From Elephas maximus indicus (Eukaryota > Chordata > Mammalia > Proboscidea > Elephantidae): DNA of 64,000 bases. The notes under the pieces are model-generated. The model did not search any database, was not told the origin of the DNA, and saw only the letters and a list, made by a program, of their open reading frames with translations. The stretch is from assembly GCF_024166365.1 (NCBI RefSeq), contig NC_064819.1:203571293-203635292 (forward strand), in the 5' to 3' direction. The position numbers and the translations under genes were made by a program. Within the stretch, counting starts at the first letter, position 1. Each line of letters opens with the position of its first letter. Positions 46,135-57,942 of this stretch are shown here, one piece after another.

Positions 46135-48015
46135 CAATAGCACCAGGATTTACTTACTTCTTAGGTGCAAAGCAGTCTTCTGCATCCCCAACACCTATTA
46201 CCTTGAGTCCTCTACGGTACCAAAGAAGTGCTTTTATTCCCACTTTGAGAAGGAAGTAATCGAGGCTCAGAGACACTAAGAGGTGGAGTTGGGCCTCAAA
46301 GTACGAAATTTTCCTACTTTACCATATTGCCTCCCCAGCACATCTTATCTTGGCTTCCTGTTCATTGTAACTGAGAACAGCTCAGCCAAGCTGATTCCTT
46401 ATCCTTTTACGGAAAGACAGAAAATTCTTCAGATTACTATAAACAACGTGTAATCCATTTTCCCTCGCAAGTGGGTGAGTGGTCTGCTAAAAAAGGGGGT
46501 CTATTAAATGCCCCTTGTTGATATGCTGAGAGCCTGCCTGCTTCCTTTCCAAAATGGGTTATGGAATTCTGATGAAAGCTGGGGCCATTAGGTGTGTGGA
46601 TGTGATTAGAAGGCGGAGACAGTCTCTATTAACCATCAACTTGGAAGGATGGACTTTGTGTCATCCAATGCCAAGTTACTGTCTCCCTTACAAGCCCATT
46701 CCTTCCTCAGTAGTACATAGTTGGGAGAAGAATTCTTGGTTCCCGGTGTTTGGGGTTTCATTTTTTGTGTGTTGCTCACAGATCAGGAATTGAATTTTAC
46801 ATAACTGCATATGAGATTGGACTAGAGCGCTTGCAGATGTTTCTGGTCACAGATTTATTTTACTTGACCAGCACAGTGGTTTTTGTTTCTGATTTTAATT
46901 ATTATTTTAATTTCAGTACCTTTAAGAGAAAAATGCCTTGTCCACTGCTCCGGTTGTTTTATTCTGATATGGTTTACAAATGTGTCTCCTGAAGGCATTG
47001 AGTCCATGACCCCTGGACCTACAGATCTTTTCCACCCTGATGTTTTTATGATTCTATGAAATTGGAAAGAACAGGATAGTTCCTAGGGAGTGTAACTTAA
47101 AGGAATGTAGGAATGGTTAGAAGGGAAAGCACCCCCCAATCAGATAACTTTAGTGAAAACACACAGGTGTGCCCTAGGCATGGAACAACTATTTAGAGAC
47201 AAGAAAATCAAGCTGGTTTCCATAATGTTTTGCTGTTTTAGAAAGAGTGTAGCTATAGTGAAGTTGTATTTTGGAGGGTGAGCTGTTATGTTTTAAAGAC
47301 TGTGGGCGAGGCAAAAATCATGCATAGTTCCAAAGCTCCAAATTAGTGGTCAATGCTTGCATGTCTAGAGAGTCTACCATTTTTCCTTGCTTGTTTGTTT
47401 GTTCTGCAGGATTGAAGCAGGGTGCTGTGTCTTCATTTGGCACCAGATGAAAAAGTTGACCTGCATTGTAAGAGTTATATTTGAACTATATTTTTAGTGA
47501 ACAATTAAGATAATTAAAAAAAAAAAATCCAGCAATCAAGACACCTCCCCTTCTCCCTCCCTCCTATAAAATTCTTATTTAGAAGCATCATTTTTATGGG
47601 AAGTCTTTATGCTTGTATAACCAGAAAACCAAAACCCATTGCCATCGAGTCATTTCAGAAAGAAAACATCAGAAAAGGTTAATATTAGTTACCTTCAGTG
47701 AGGGAGAATTGGGACCGGAGTGGCAGAGAGACACAATTGTGAAATTGTCACCCACTTTCAGCCCTTCATGTTTTTACTGAATTATTTATTTTACCATGAG
47801 CATGTTATCCATTTATAAATAAAAGACCAACTTAAGGAAGCTTCATTTCATTCACATTCTTTCCTCTTCCATGATTATTTCCTCTTTTGCAGCCTATATT
47901 TTAAAATAATTGCTTATGAGATTATATGTGCATATATGTATACTTATACATACATATATTTATATATGTTTGATTTGAAAAAAAGTATATTTCTTCAAAT
48001 TTACTCCGAAGTGTC
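46135..48015. other. Unassigned intergenic sequence with a SINE-tail scrap
   Basis: About 1.9 kb with no gene. 47626-47650 (accaaaacccattgccatcg) is a scrap of SINE tail. A simple TA-rich run is at 47930-47975. The short plus-strand ORFs at 46554-46992 have no recognised domain. Confidence 0.5.
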
Positions 48016-48021
48016 CATTAT

Positions 48022-48750
48022 TATGTTGTTCTTAGGTGCCGTCGAGCCGGTTCTGACTCACAGAGACCCTATGCACAACAGAACAAAACACTGCCTGGTC
48101 CTGCGCCATCCTTACAATGGTTGTTATGCTTGCACTCATTGTTGCAGCCACTGTGTCAATCTACCTCGTTGAGGGTCTTCCTCTCTTCCGCTGACCCTGT
48201 ACTCTGCCAAGCATGATGTCCTTCTCCAGGGACTGATCCCTCCTGACAACACGTCCAAAGTATGTAAGACGCAGTCTCGCCATCCTTGCCTGTAAGGAGC
48301 ATTCTGGCCGCACTTCTTCCAAGATAGATTTGTTCGTTCTTTTGGCAGTCCATGGTTTATTCAATATTCTTCACCAACACCACACTTCGAAGGCGTCAAC
48401 TCTTCTTTGGTCTTCCTTATTCATTGTCCAGCTTTCACATGCATATGATGTGATTGAAAATACCGTGTCTTGGGTCAGGCACACCTTAGTCTTCAGGGTG
48501 ACATCTTTGCTCTTCAACACTTTGAAGAGGTCCTTTGCAGCAGATTTACCCAATGCAATGCATCTTTTGATTTCTTGACCTCTGCTTCCATGGCTGTTGA
48601 TTGTGGATCCAAGTAAAACGAAATCCTTGGCAACTTCAATCTTTTCTCCATTTATCATGATGTTGCTCATTGGTCCAGTTGTGAGGATTTTTGTTTTCTT
48701 TATGTTGAGGTGTAATCCAAACTGAAGGCTGTGGTCTTTGATCTTATTAT
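48022..48750 (-). repeat. RTE LINE 3' part
   Basis: Reverse copy, about 730 bp. A 139-codon open piece (48371-48790) contains LNIKKTKILTTGP and KSKDVTLKTKVCLTQ. Possible short TSD ttattat. Confidence 0.88.
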
Positions 48751-50402
48751 AAAAAGAAATTATTCTTATAGATGTTTTTAATTCAGGCATCAGATCACTT
48801 CTATGTGTCTCTTTTTATGATCTTTCAGGGGAAAATATAACCATCGTTTTCAGTTTGGACTCCAAATCATTTCCAATTTAACTTTAACTAAAATTAATAG
48901 ATTCGTGATAAACTTTGCTTGCAAGGTTGCTACACACTTGGAATCCAATGGTTTAGTTCAGCTTAGGGAGGGCAAAGACTTTGGCTCCTGGAGTGCTGTG
49001 TGAAGAATCTATGACTCTCAAAAGTGTCAGTAAAATAAGATTGAACAGAATTATGTTGAAATCATATGGTGCCATGGACAAATTAGCAGCCACTTTTGGG
49101 TGTGGTATATATATGTATGTAAAATGACATGAGACAGTCTTCCCTTTATGCTTATGACCCTTGGTCTTCTGTCCACAAGAGTGATTGTCTGCATATATAT
49201 TTTCTTGTGAACAGTCTGTACCTTGAAGATGGTCATTACAGCATCATGATCATGACAGTCATGGTATATTAGGTGGAGCACAGGACAGAGGACATTCAAA
49301 AGAGGACATCAAGAGCCCCACCCATCAGAGTCCATGGTTGCCAAGATACCCAAATACACAAAGAGATCTGTCTGAACACAGTATTACAGCTAAACACTAA
49401 ATAAACATCCAGGGTTACTCCTAGTTTTACGGCTAAAGTCATTTGCAGAAAAGGTATAGAAAGCAGAGAAAATATCTATAAATTAAATGGGTTCTCATAT
49501 AGTAAGAACCCAGTGGCCAGATTAGGAAAGATCACATGTGAGCCAGAGTAAATTCTAAGCAACAATAAAGTAATTTTTGGTTTCAGTAATTGGTTAACAA
49601 TTTTCATGCCCCATGAGAAAACCATTTAGATGATTTCTGTAATTGGGCCTAAATAATTTGGATAAGTGTGTTTTTCTTAATAGAAGAGTTTTTCTGATTA
49701 ACACCAGGTAAAGTTTTAACATCTTTATCCCCCTACCAAAAGGCTCACAGCATGTGGAACAGGATTTAAGGGTATTTTTGATGGATGAGGAGAGAAATTA
49801 CTTAACAAGATGGAGTGGAGATTGACTAGAGTGTGTAACATCTTGTCTGGCCAATTAAATTGATCAACTATTGATTGGCTGTTTCATTGATATCTTGAGA
49901 ATGTTGCAGAAATTGGTGGGTGGCTTTATCCTAGATGCTATTATTGCAGCTGTGACAACCACTTCAATAAGTTAATTCAATTACATTAAAAACACATACA
50001 CACATTAAATCTGCCTTCCTTTGAACTCATCCTTCCTCCTCCATTCCCAATAACTCACTAAGCCCCATTGATTTGGGGACCTTCAAAATACCTCTTTTCT
50101 ATCCTTTTCTTGCCACCACAACTGGACTTCTGAGATGCTGGCAGGAATATCTTAAATAGCTTTTTTTTTTTTTTTTTAATTCCAAAGATCTCTCTACTCT
50201 CACACCTTTTGGAGAGTGCCACGGACACTCCTTTTGGTTACTTCATGTTCCTCATGTAAAACCTTCCAATGCCTCTCTTTGCCACCTCATGATATCTAAA
50301 CTTCTCCATGGGGATTTCTAGAACATCAATGATATGATCCTTTCTCCCCATTCAAACTCATTTCCCACTGCTTTTTCTAGTCAAGAGGAGGGAAAATTGG
50401 AG
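48751..50402. other. Unassigned intergenic sequence
   Basis: No recognised gene or repeat apart from a T-run at 50161-50177. Confidence 0.5.
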
Positions 50403-50428
50403 AAGGCAATGAGTTGTTGTTGTTGTTG

Positions 50429-51460
50429 TTAGGTGCCATGGAGTTGGTTCCAACTCATAGTGACCCTATGCACAACAGAACAAAACACTGCCTGGTCCTG
50501 CGCCATCCTTACAATGGTTGTTATGCTTGAGCTTATTGTTGCAGCCACTGTGTCAATCCACTTCGTTGAGGGTCTTCCTGTTTTCCGCTGACCCTGTACT
50601 CTGCCAAGCATGATGTACTTCTCCAGGGACTGATCCCCCCTGACAACACGTCCAAAGTATGTAAGATGCAGTCTCGCCATCCTTGCCTCTAAGGAGCATT
50701 CTGGCCGCACTTCTTCCAAGACAGATTTGTTTGATCTTTTGGCGGTCCATGGTATATTCAACATTCTTTGCCAACACCACAATTCGAAGGCATCAATTCT
50801 TCTTCGGTCTTCTTTATTCATTGTCCAGCTTTCACATGCATATGATGTGATTGAAAATACCATGTCTTGGGTCAGGCGCACCTTAGTCTTCAGGGTGACA
50901 TCTTTGCCCTTCAACACTTTGAAGAGGTCCTTTGCAGCAGATTTGCCCAGTGCAATGCATCTTTTGAATTCGGTACTGCTGCTTCCATGGCTGTTGATTG
51001 TGAATCCAAATAAAATGAAATCCTTGACAACTTCAATCTTTTCTCTGTTTATCATGATATTGCTCACTGGTCCAGTTGTGAGGATTTTTGTTTTCTTTAT
51101 GTTGAGGTGTAATCCATACTGAATGTTGTGGTCTTTGATCTTCATTAGTAAGTGTTTCAAATCCTCTTCACTTTCAACAAGCAAGGTTGTGTCATCTGCA
51201 TAACGCAGGTTGTTAATGAGTCTTCCTCCAATCCTGATGCCCCATTCTCCTTCATATAGTCCACCTTCTAGGGTTATTTGTTCAGCATACAGATTAAATA
51301 GGTATGGTGAAAGAATACAACCCTGATGCACACCTGTCCTGATTTTAAGCCAATCAGTATCCCCTCGTTCTGTCCGAACTACTGCCTCTTGATCTATGTA
51401 AAGGTTCCTCATGAGCACAATTAAGGTTCTGGAATTCCCATTCTTTGCAATGTTATCCAT
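50429..51460 (-). pseudogene. RTE reverse transcriptase, C-terminal half
   Basis: 343 codons. QGC at 46-48, YADD at 87-90 (catalytic pair intact), LNIKKTKIL near 120, then a C-terminal region with WTMNKEDRRRIDAFE and ARLHLTYFGRV. The last codons (RVTMSWNQLHGT) lie in the 3' tail that the SINEs share. This is the longest open RTE frame in the window. Confidence 0.9.
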
Positions 51461-51957
51461 AATTTGTTATGATCCACACAGTCAAATGCCTTTGCATAGT
51501 CAATAAAACACAGGTAAACATCCTTCTGGTATTCTCCGCTTTCAGCCAGGATCCATCTGACATCAGCAATGATATCCTTGGTTCCACGTCCTCTTCTGAA
51601 ACCGATCTGAATTTCTGGCAGTTCCCTGTCGATATACTGCTGCAGCCGTTTTCGAATGATCTTCAGCAAAATTTTGCTTTTGTGTGATATTAATGATATT
51701 GTTCTATAATTTCCGCTTTCGGTTGGATCACCTTTCTTGGGAATAGGCATATATAGGGATCTCTTCCAGCCAGTTGGCCAGGAAGCTGTCTTCCATATTT
51801 CTTGGCATAGACGAGTGAGCACCTCCAGCACTGCATCTGTTTGTTGAAACATCTCAATTGACATTCCATCAATTCCTGGAACCTTGTTTTTCGCCAATGC
51901 CTTCAGAGCAGCTTGGAATTCTTCCTTCAGTACCATCGGTTCCTGATCATATGCCAC
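51421..51957 (-). pseudogene. RTE reverse transcriptase, N-terminal half
   Basis: 178 codons: NKVPGIDGMSIEMF, PIPKKGDPTESGNYRTISL, GFRRGRGTKD, and FIDYAKAFDCVDH with the first catalytic Asp. It is separated from the next piece by one frameshift near 51425-51435. Confidence 0.9.
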
Positions 51958-52070
51958 CTCTTGAAATGGCTGAACATCGACTAATTCTTTTTGGTATCAT
52001 GACTGTGTGTATTCCTTCCATCTTCTTTTGATGCTTCCTGCGTCGTTTAATATTTTCCCCATGGAATCCT

Positions 52071-52310
52071 TCACCATTTCAACTCGAGGCTTGAATTTTT
52101 CTTCAGTTCTTTCAGCTTGAGAAACGCCGAGCATGTTCTTCCCTTTTGGTTTTCCATCTCCAGCTCTTTGCATATGTCATTATAATACTTTACTTTTTCT
52201 TCTTGAGAGACCCTTTGAAACTTTCTGTTCAGTTCTTTTGCTTCATCAATTCTTCCTTTTGCTTTAGCTGCTTGACATTTGAGAGCAAGTTTCAGAGTCT
52301 CCTCTGACAT
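52071..52310 (-). pseudogene. RTE linker between endonuclease and RT
   Basis: 79 open codons: MSEETLKLAL, KVKYYNDICKELEMENQKG. Basic and helical. The same block is seen at 28858-29202. Confidence 0.8.
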
Positions 52311-52388
52311 CCATCTTGGTCTTTTCTTACTTTCCTATCTTTTCAGTGACCTCTTGCTTTCTTCATGGATGATGTCCTTGATGTCATT

Positions 52389-52748
52389 TCACAACTCGTC
52401 TGGTCTTCGGTCACTAGTGTTCAATGCGTCAAATCTATTCTTGAGATGGTCTCTAAATTCAGGTGGGATATACTCAAGGTCATATTTTGGCTCTCGTGGA
52501 CTTTCTCTGATTTTCTTCAGTTTCAGCTTGAACTTGCATATGAGCAATTGATGGTCTGTCCCACAGTCGGTCCCTGGCCTTGTTCTGACTGATGATATTG
52601 AACTTTTCCATTGTCTCTTTCCACAGATGTAGTCAGTTTGATTTCTGTGTGTTCCATCTGGCGAGGTCCATGTGCACAGTCGCCGTTTATATTGGTGAAA
52701 GAAGGTATCTGCATTGGAGAAATTGTTGGTCTTGCAAAATTCTGTCAT
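52389..52748 (-). pseudogene. RTE endonuclease, C-terminal piece
   Basis: 119 open codons: TWTSPDGTHRNQTDYI and GTDHQLLICKF, the latter with the Asp-His pair typical of the end of APE domains, then RRPDEL. Confidence 0.85.
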
Positions 52749-52868
52749 TCATTCTCCGGCATTGTTTCTATCACCAAGGCCATATTTTCCAACTACTGAT
52801 TCTTCTTCTTTGTTTCCAACTTTCACATTCCAATTGCCAGTAATTATCAATGCATCTTGATTGCATGT

Positions 52869-53339
52869 TCAATCAATTTCAGACTGCAGCAGCTGATAAA
52901 AATCTTCTATTTCTTCATCTTTGGCCCTAGTGGTTGGTACGTAAGTCTGAATAATAGTCGTATTAACTGGTCTTCCTTGTAGGCGTATGGATATTGTCCT
53001 ATCACTGACAGTGTTGTACTTCAGGATAGACCTTGAAACGTTCTTTTTGACGATGAATGCAACACCATTCCTCTTTGAGTTGTCATTCCCAGCATAGTAG
53101 ACTGTATGATTGTCCAATTCGAAATGGCCTATACCAGTCCTTTTCAGCTCACTAATGCTTAGGATATCTATGTGTATGCATTCCATTTCATTTTTGACAA
53201 GTTCCAATTTTCCTAGATTCATACTTCGTGCATTCCAGGTTCCAATTATTAATGGATGTTTGCAACTCTTTCTTCTCATTTTGAGTCCTGCAATAGTCAA
53301 ATAGTCAAAGGCAAAGAGTAAGAAAATGTAAATTAGCAT
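52869..53339 (-). pseudogene. RTE endonuclease, N-terminal piece
   Basis: 156 open codons; the first ~20 precede the element proper. Contains GTWNARSMN, DILSISELKRTG (the usual Glu of the APE active site) and QTYVPTTRAKDEE. Broken by a frameshift near 52870. Confidence 0.85.
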
Positions 53340-53384
53340 TTGGTGAATACTGATCCATTCTGGCAGTTTTTCTTGGATTACTGT

Positions 53385-53520
53385 GAAAGGAAAGGCATTG
53401 GCTGCATTTTTTCCATGAGGAAACTGAAGTTAGGGGAGCTTTGCCTAAGTTTCTTCTTGTCTAAAGCTAGAAAGCTGGTCAGTGGAGCTGGGATGCCAAC
53501 CTAGGTCTGTCTGAGACTCT
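53385..53520 (-). repeat. MIR SINE
   Basis: tccatgaggaaactgaagtt, then gctgggatgccaacctaggt, a MIR in reverse. Confidence 0.55.
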
Positions 53521-53859
53521 TCCTTTTTTTCAATATCCTATGGATTATTAGTTATGCTTATGCGTGTTGCCCCCACCACCACTACCGCCTCTCTCCTGGA
53601 ATGTCCTTCTTCACGCCTCACTTTCCAGATCCTGTTCCTTCAAGACAGCCCACGTAGAAATTCCAGATGTCCCTAAGCAACTCTCTTCTATACCACCCCA
53701 GAACTCACAGGCACTTGGAAGGCCTTGCTCATGTGCCATTCTAATCTGCTATCCTCCCCAAAGGTAATCATATCCTGACTTATGTATGAATTAGTTTCTT
53801 TTACCTGTTTTTAACTTTCATATAAATTAAGTCATATAGTGTGATTTTGATGCTTGCAG

Positions 53860-54260
53860 GATTTATTCCCTGCGGTTGTATAGCAAAGCATAGTGTAGCA
53901 ACTATGCATTGATTTTCATTGCAATGTAGTATTCCATGATATGAAATTACAATAATTTATTTGTTCACTCTACTGTTGGTGGATATTTTGAATTGTTCCT
54001 AGTTTGGGGCTCTTATGAATATTACTATTATAAACAGGCTTGTAAAATTTTAATTAAATAAATTTATACTCTTTGAGGTATGTATCATGGAATGGAACTA
54101 TTGGGTCATATGTAATATACATGTTCAACTTAGTAGAAAACTACCAGTTTTTCCAAAAAGATTGTACCAACTTACATTCCTGCTACCATATGTGGTATTT
54201 CCAGCTGCTCCTCATTTTTTTCAACAACTGATAGTGTCTATATTATTATTACAAATTTCT
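53860..54260 (-). repeat. L1 ORF2 3' end
   Basis: gcaatgtagtattccatgat, tggggctcttatgaatatta, gaactattgggtcatatgta, cttacattcctgctacca: the reverse of an old L1 3' region. Confidence 0.75.
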
Positions 54261-54386
54261 TCTCTCTTTGCCTAGCCTGATGCCTAGAAGGTATCTTAGT
54301 AAGTCTGGTGAATCAGTGAATCGAGTAACAAGCACACTGTTGTTCACTTTTATGTTCTTTTGTCAACTGTTACACAGGATAAAAGA

Positions 54387-54700
54387 AGACCTGGTGGTGC
54401 AGTAGTTAAATACTCGACTGCTAACCAAGAAGTTACAGCTGCTAACCAAAGGGTCGGCAGTTCGAATCCACCAGGCGCTCCTTGGAAACTCTATGGGGCA
54501 GTTCTACTCTGTCCTATAGGGTCGCTATGAGTCGGAATTGACTCGACGGCACTGGGTTTGTTTTTTTTGTGTGTTTTTAACCAAGAAGTTAGCAGTTCGA
54601 ATCCACCAGTTGCTCGCTGGAAACCCTATGGGGCAGTTCTACTCTGTCCTATAGGGTCCCTATAAGTCGGAATTGACTCAAAGGCAACGGGTTTGGTTTT
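54387..54700 (+). repeat. AfroSINE, host of a nested SINE
   Basis: Head gacctggtggtgcagtagtt at 54387-54435, then interrupted, then the rest at 54592-54700 with tail gagtc-like taagtcggaattgactcaa. The insert is described separately. Confidence 0.92.
54436..54577 (+). repeat. AfroSINE nested in AfroSINE, with perfect TSD
   Basis: A copy lacking its first ~30 bp (starts cagctgctaaccaaag). Perfect 14-bp TSD taaccaagaagtta at 54422-54435 and 54578-54591. The insertion site lies in the host SINE between its A and B boxes. Confidence 0.95.
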
Positions 54701-54702
54701 TG

Positions 54703-54895
54703 GGGTGGTGCAATGGTTAAGCGATGGGCTGCTAACTGAAAGGTTGACGGTTTGAACCCACCCAGCGGCCCTATGGGCGAAAATCCTGACCATCTGCTCC
54801 CTTAAATATCACAGCCTTGAAAACCCTCTGGGGGAGTTCTACTCTGTCAAACGGGGTCTCTGTGAGTGAAACCAACCAACGACAACAGTCAGCAT
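54703..54895 (+). repeat. AfroSINE, long-body subtype, abutting the nested pair
   Basis: Starts at the T/G-rich end of the host SINE (ggggtggtgcaatggttaag), with the middle gaccatctgctcccttaaat. The tail is diverged. Confidence 0.85.
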
Positions 54896-54899
54896 AAAA

Positions 54900-55125
54900 T
54901 AATGACTAAAGAAAACATAGGCTTTGGGGACAGAATGGCACGTCCACTGACTTCACCACTTACTAACCAGCAAATTACTTTTCTGTGCCTTTTTCTTCAC
55001 TTTCCACATTGCAGCGTTGTTATGAAGATTAAATAAATTAATGAGGATAACGTCCTTAGGGCAATACCTGGCACTTAGTAAGAGCTCAGTAAGTTTCAGC
55101 CTTATTGTTAGTAGTATCTAATCCT
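54900..55125 (+). repeat. MIR SINE
   Basis: ccacttactaaccagcaaat, tttcttcactttccacattg, gcaatacctggcacttagta: MIR in order. Confidence 0.7.
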
Positions 55126-55910
55126 CAGTGCCTTCATGTAGTTTGACTCCCTAGAAATAGAATTTATCAGCAAGAATCCTAGGGCATCAGAGCCTCCGTG
55201 AAGTCTGTTCTAGGCACCCGACCTCGCAGAGGGCCTCTGGACTTCTGAAGTTCTTCTCTTTACCTTTCATTCACCCCCTCTCATGCTAGGCATAGGTGCC
55301 ATGACTCCCCAGCCAGATGATAAATTCCCTAACTGACTTATTCTCCACAATAGTGGTGGCTTTAGAGTCACAGTTTAACTTGAGGGCATCTTTGTGGAAT
55401 AATTTTGTGGAATAAGCTGTCTCTGACATCACAGTGTTTAGTAAATATTTGCCATTTGTTTATTGATCCCTTGTTCTTTCTTGACTTCCCTGTTCGTGCC
55501 TTGTTCCCTTCCCACCCACTTGTGATTGATCTAATCTCCTCCCAGTTGTGTGACAATGCTGGGGACTCCTCTGGCACCTTTCAACTCCTGAAAAACACAG
55601 GCCACTTCTTCTGTAGTGATGGATTATAACCTAATAGACCACATTTCTGCCCTTAAAAAATAAACAGCTGTAATTCAGCTCTGGATTATCTGTAATTAGA
55701 TTGCAGATTCCTAGCTGACAAGAACTGTATTCAGACTAAAAAAAATTAAGCATTTTTGTTCAAGAAGAAATTCCTGTTATTGCTAATGAGAATGAGGAGG
55801 AAATATGCAGTCTACCTGTCTGAGCTAGCATCACTCTTTACAAGGAAAATGCATGCATTGGATTCTGTTTGTCACTGTAGTTTATTCTGGCATTTGGGTT
55901 TGGTAGGGAA
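55126..55910. other. Unassigned intergenic sequence
   Basis: No recognised gene or repeat. 55400-55520 (gccatttgtttattgatccc) may be an old MIR/L2 trace. Confidence 0.45.
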
Positions 55911-55915
55911 TTTAA

Positions 55916-56120
55916 TATGCCCTGGTGGCTCAATGGTTAAGTGCTTGGTTGCCAACCAAAATGTTGGCAGTTTGAACCCACCCAACGACTCCGTGGGAGA
56001 AAGGCCTGACGACCTGCTCATGTAAAGATCATGGCCTAGAAAACCCTGTGGTGTCGTTCTACTCTGTCACTTGGGGATCACTGTAAATCAGATTTGACTC
56101 AACGGCATCTAACAACATAT
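55916..56120 (+). repeat. AfroSINE, long-body subtype
   Basis: Head atgccctggtggctcaatgg, middle gagaaaggcctgacgacctg, tail ending gactcaacggcatctaac. Confidence 0.88.
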
Positions 56121-56181
56121 CCGAAGATTAACAGCAACTCAGTTGCGGAGCTTGGCTTGTGGCCCACCTAGAGCAAGAAAG

Positions 56182-56388
56182 AAGGCCTGGTGGCACAGTG
56201 GTTAAACATTTGGCTACTAACCGAAAGGTCTGTGGTTCGAGCCCACCGGCAGCTCCATAGGAGAAAGATGTGGCAGTCTGCTCCCGTAAAGATCACAGCT
56301 TTGGAAACTCTGTGGGGCAGTTCTGCTCTGTCCTATAGGGTCACTATGAGTCGGAATTGACCTGATAGCAATGGGTTTTGGGTTTGAG
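56182..56388 (+). repeat. AfroSINE, long-body subtype
   Basis: Head ggcctggtggcacagtgg, clean B-box ggttcgagccc, middle gagaaagatgtggcagtctg, tail gagtcggaattgacctgata. Confidence 0.92.
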
Positions 56389-56699
56389 TATGAAGTTATT
56401 TACTCACTTGAGCCCATTTCTTCAGTGCAACTGTGAAAGAGAAGGACCAGGTGATCTCCAAACACCAACTTGGCCCTTCTCAGCCTTGGGGGCTGAGCAG
56501 AGGTGAGAGATAAGAGCTATGATGAGGAAGAAAGGTCACAGCTTTCCCTGAGGAAATCCCTGTGAACACTGAGAGATCAAAGAGAAAAGAATACAGCAGC
56601 TTACAGAGTGCCCTAGCGAAGTTAAGGCAGCAGTGGGATCAACTGGTGACTCCGAAGAGATCTGATTATTGGCTACAGCTGTGGGTGAAAGGCCTGTTG

Positions 56700-57080
56700 T
56701 TGTGTCGAGTTGGCTACAGCTCCCAATGACCCTGTGTACCACAAGACGTTGCCCGGTCCTGTGCCATCGCCATGATAGCTGGTATGCATTGTTGTGGTCA
56801 CTGTGTATCCTGAGTGCCTTCCAACCTAGGGGCCTTATCTTCTAGCACTGTATTGGGCAGTACTGTGTTGTGATCTATACTGTTTTCACTGGCTAATTTT
56901 TGGAAAAAAATCACCAGACCTTTCTTCCTAGTCTGTCAGTCTGGAAGCTCTGCTGAAAACTTTTCACCATGGGTGACCCTGCTGGTATTTGAAATACTGG
57001 TGGCATAGCTTCCAGCATCACAGCAACATGCAAGCCACCATGACAAACTGACAGATACAGGTGGTAGAAGAAAGACCTAG
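56700..57080 (-). repeat. RTE-tail plus older SINE-like composite
   Basis: Starts like an RTE 3' end (gtgtcgagttggctacagct, cggtcctgtgccatcgccat) and continues as in 1990-2225 and 38695-38982 (agacctttcttcctagtctg, catcacagcaacatgcaagc). Confidence 0.6.
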
Positions 57081-57490
57081 AAAAGTGAGAAAGTCCAAAC
57101 AACTTTGGCTAAAAATGATCTATTGAAACTTTCTTCTCTCCCAGTAAATATCCCAGTGCATGAGCTCTGAGCAGGCCCTGTGTGCCAGACCCAGAGACTG
57201 CTGGCCCATGCAGTGCTGCGCACACTCTGGCGCAAGAGGCTTCCGGTCCAATCTCAGGATGTGCTCCTTCGGGATCCTTTCTGGAGCCAGCACTAGTCTC
57301 AGTTCAGCAGCACGCGTGCTATGTGAAACCCTAAGTCCTGCCAGCTCAGCTTTTTGGGAGCATATCATTTATTATAAACATCCTTGTCCTTTTTAGTGGC
57401 ATTCTCCTAAACTTGCAGAGTATTATCTTGATTTCCTTTTCAACAAGCTGCTTTTTATTTTAAAAAATGCTCTTTCCATCCTTCTGGAAG
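57081..57490. other. Unassigned, GC-richer sequence near the SGK1 3' end
   Basis: 57150-57360 is richer in G and C than its surroundings and has no recognised repeat. No gene call is supported. Confidence 0.4.
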
Positions 57491-57600
57491 GCATAGTAAG
57501 GGCAAAGACTTGTCTGGTCTGCTCACTGCTATAGTCTCAGCACTTTGAATAGGGCCTGGCCAGAGTAGGCAGTCAAATATTTGTTGAAAGAATTACCTGT
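57491..57600 (+). repeat. L2-like 3' end
   Basis: agggcaaagacttgtctggt, tatagtctcagcactttgaa, gtcaaatatttgttgaaag: an L2 3' end. Confidence 0.65.
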
Positions 57601-57942
57601 TACTCAGGACAAGCCACACGTCAGGACAAACAGTCCAACTTCACAGGGCAGGCAATAAATATAAGGCACATGACTTCATGGCTGTCCTCGTAAGATGAGT
57701 AAATTGAAAAGGATTTGTTTGAGTAGAGTTATGAATGACCAACACCATAAAACTCTGCTAAGGAGACCTGGAATATGGGCTGGTTTTCTAGGTCCACCCT
57801 CTTTTCCTCCAGAATCAGACTCCACCGCTATTGGAAGCAAAGGGAGCTGTCAATTACAGTAGCATTTTGACAGTTTTAAATTTCAAACAGACCCATCGCT
57901 GCCCCCTTAGCCGAAATACGCAAAATAACATGACACCACTTT

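Larger units (their letters stand above)
50414..53307 (-). mobile_element. RTE/BovB-type LINE, 2.9 kb, nearly full length
   Basis: The best RTE copy in the window. Reading on the minus strand: APE endonuclease (53.3-52.4 kb), linker (52.3-52.0 kb), RT (51.96-50.43 kb), then an (AAC)n tail at 50414-50431. Flanked by aaggcaatgag (50403-50413) and aaggcaaagag (53308-53318), an 11-bp TSD with one mismatch. 5' truncated at about the start of the endonuclease, or missing only the leader. Several frameshifts break it, so it is not autonomous as written. Confidence 0.93.

Noticed and set aside
46554..46992. Two overlapping plus-strand ORFs as a small gene
   Set aside because: Short, in different frames, without recognisable domains; consistent with chance.
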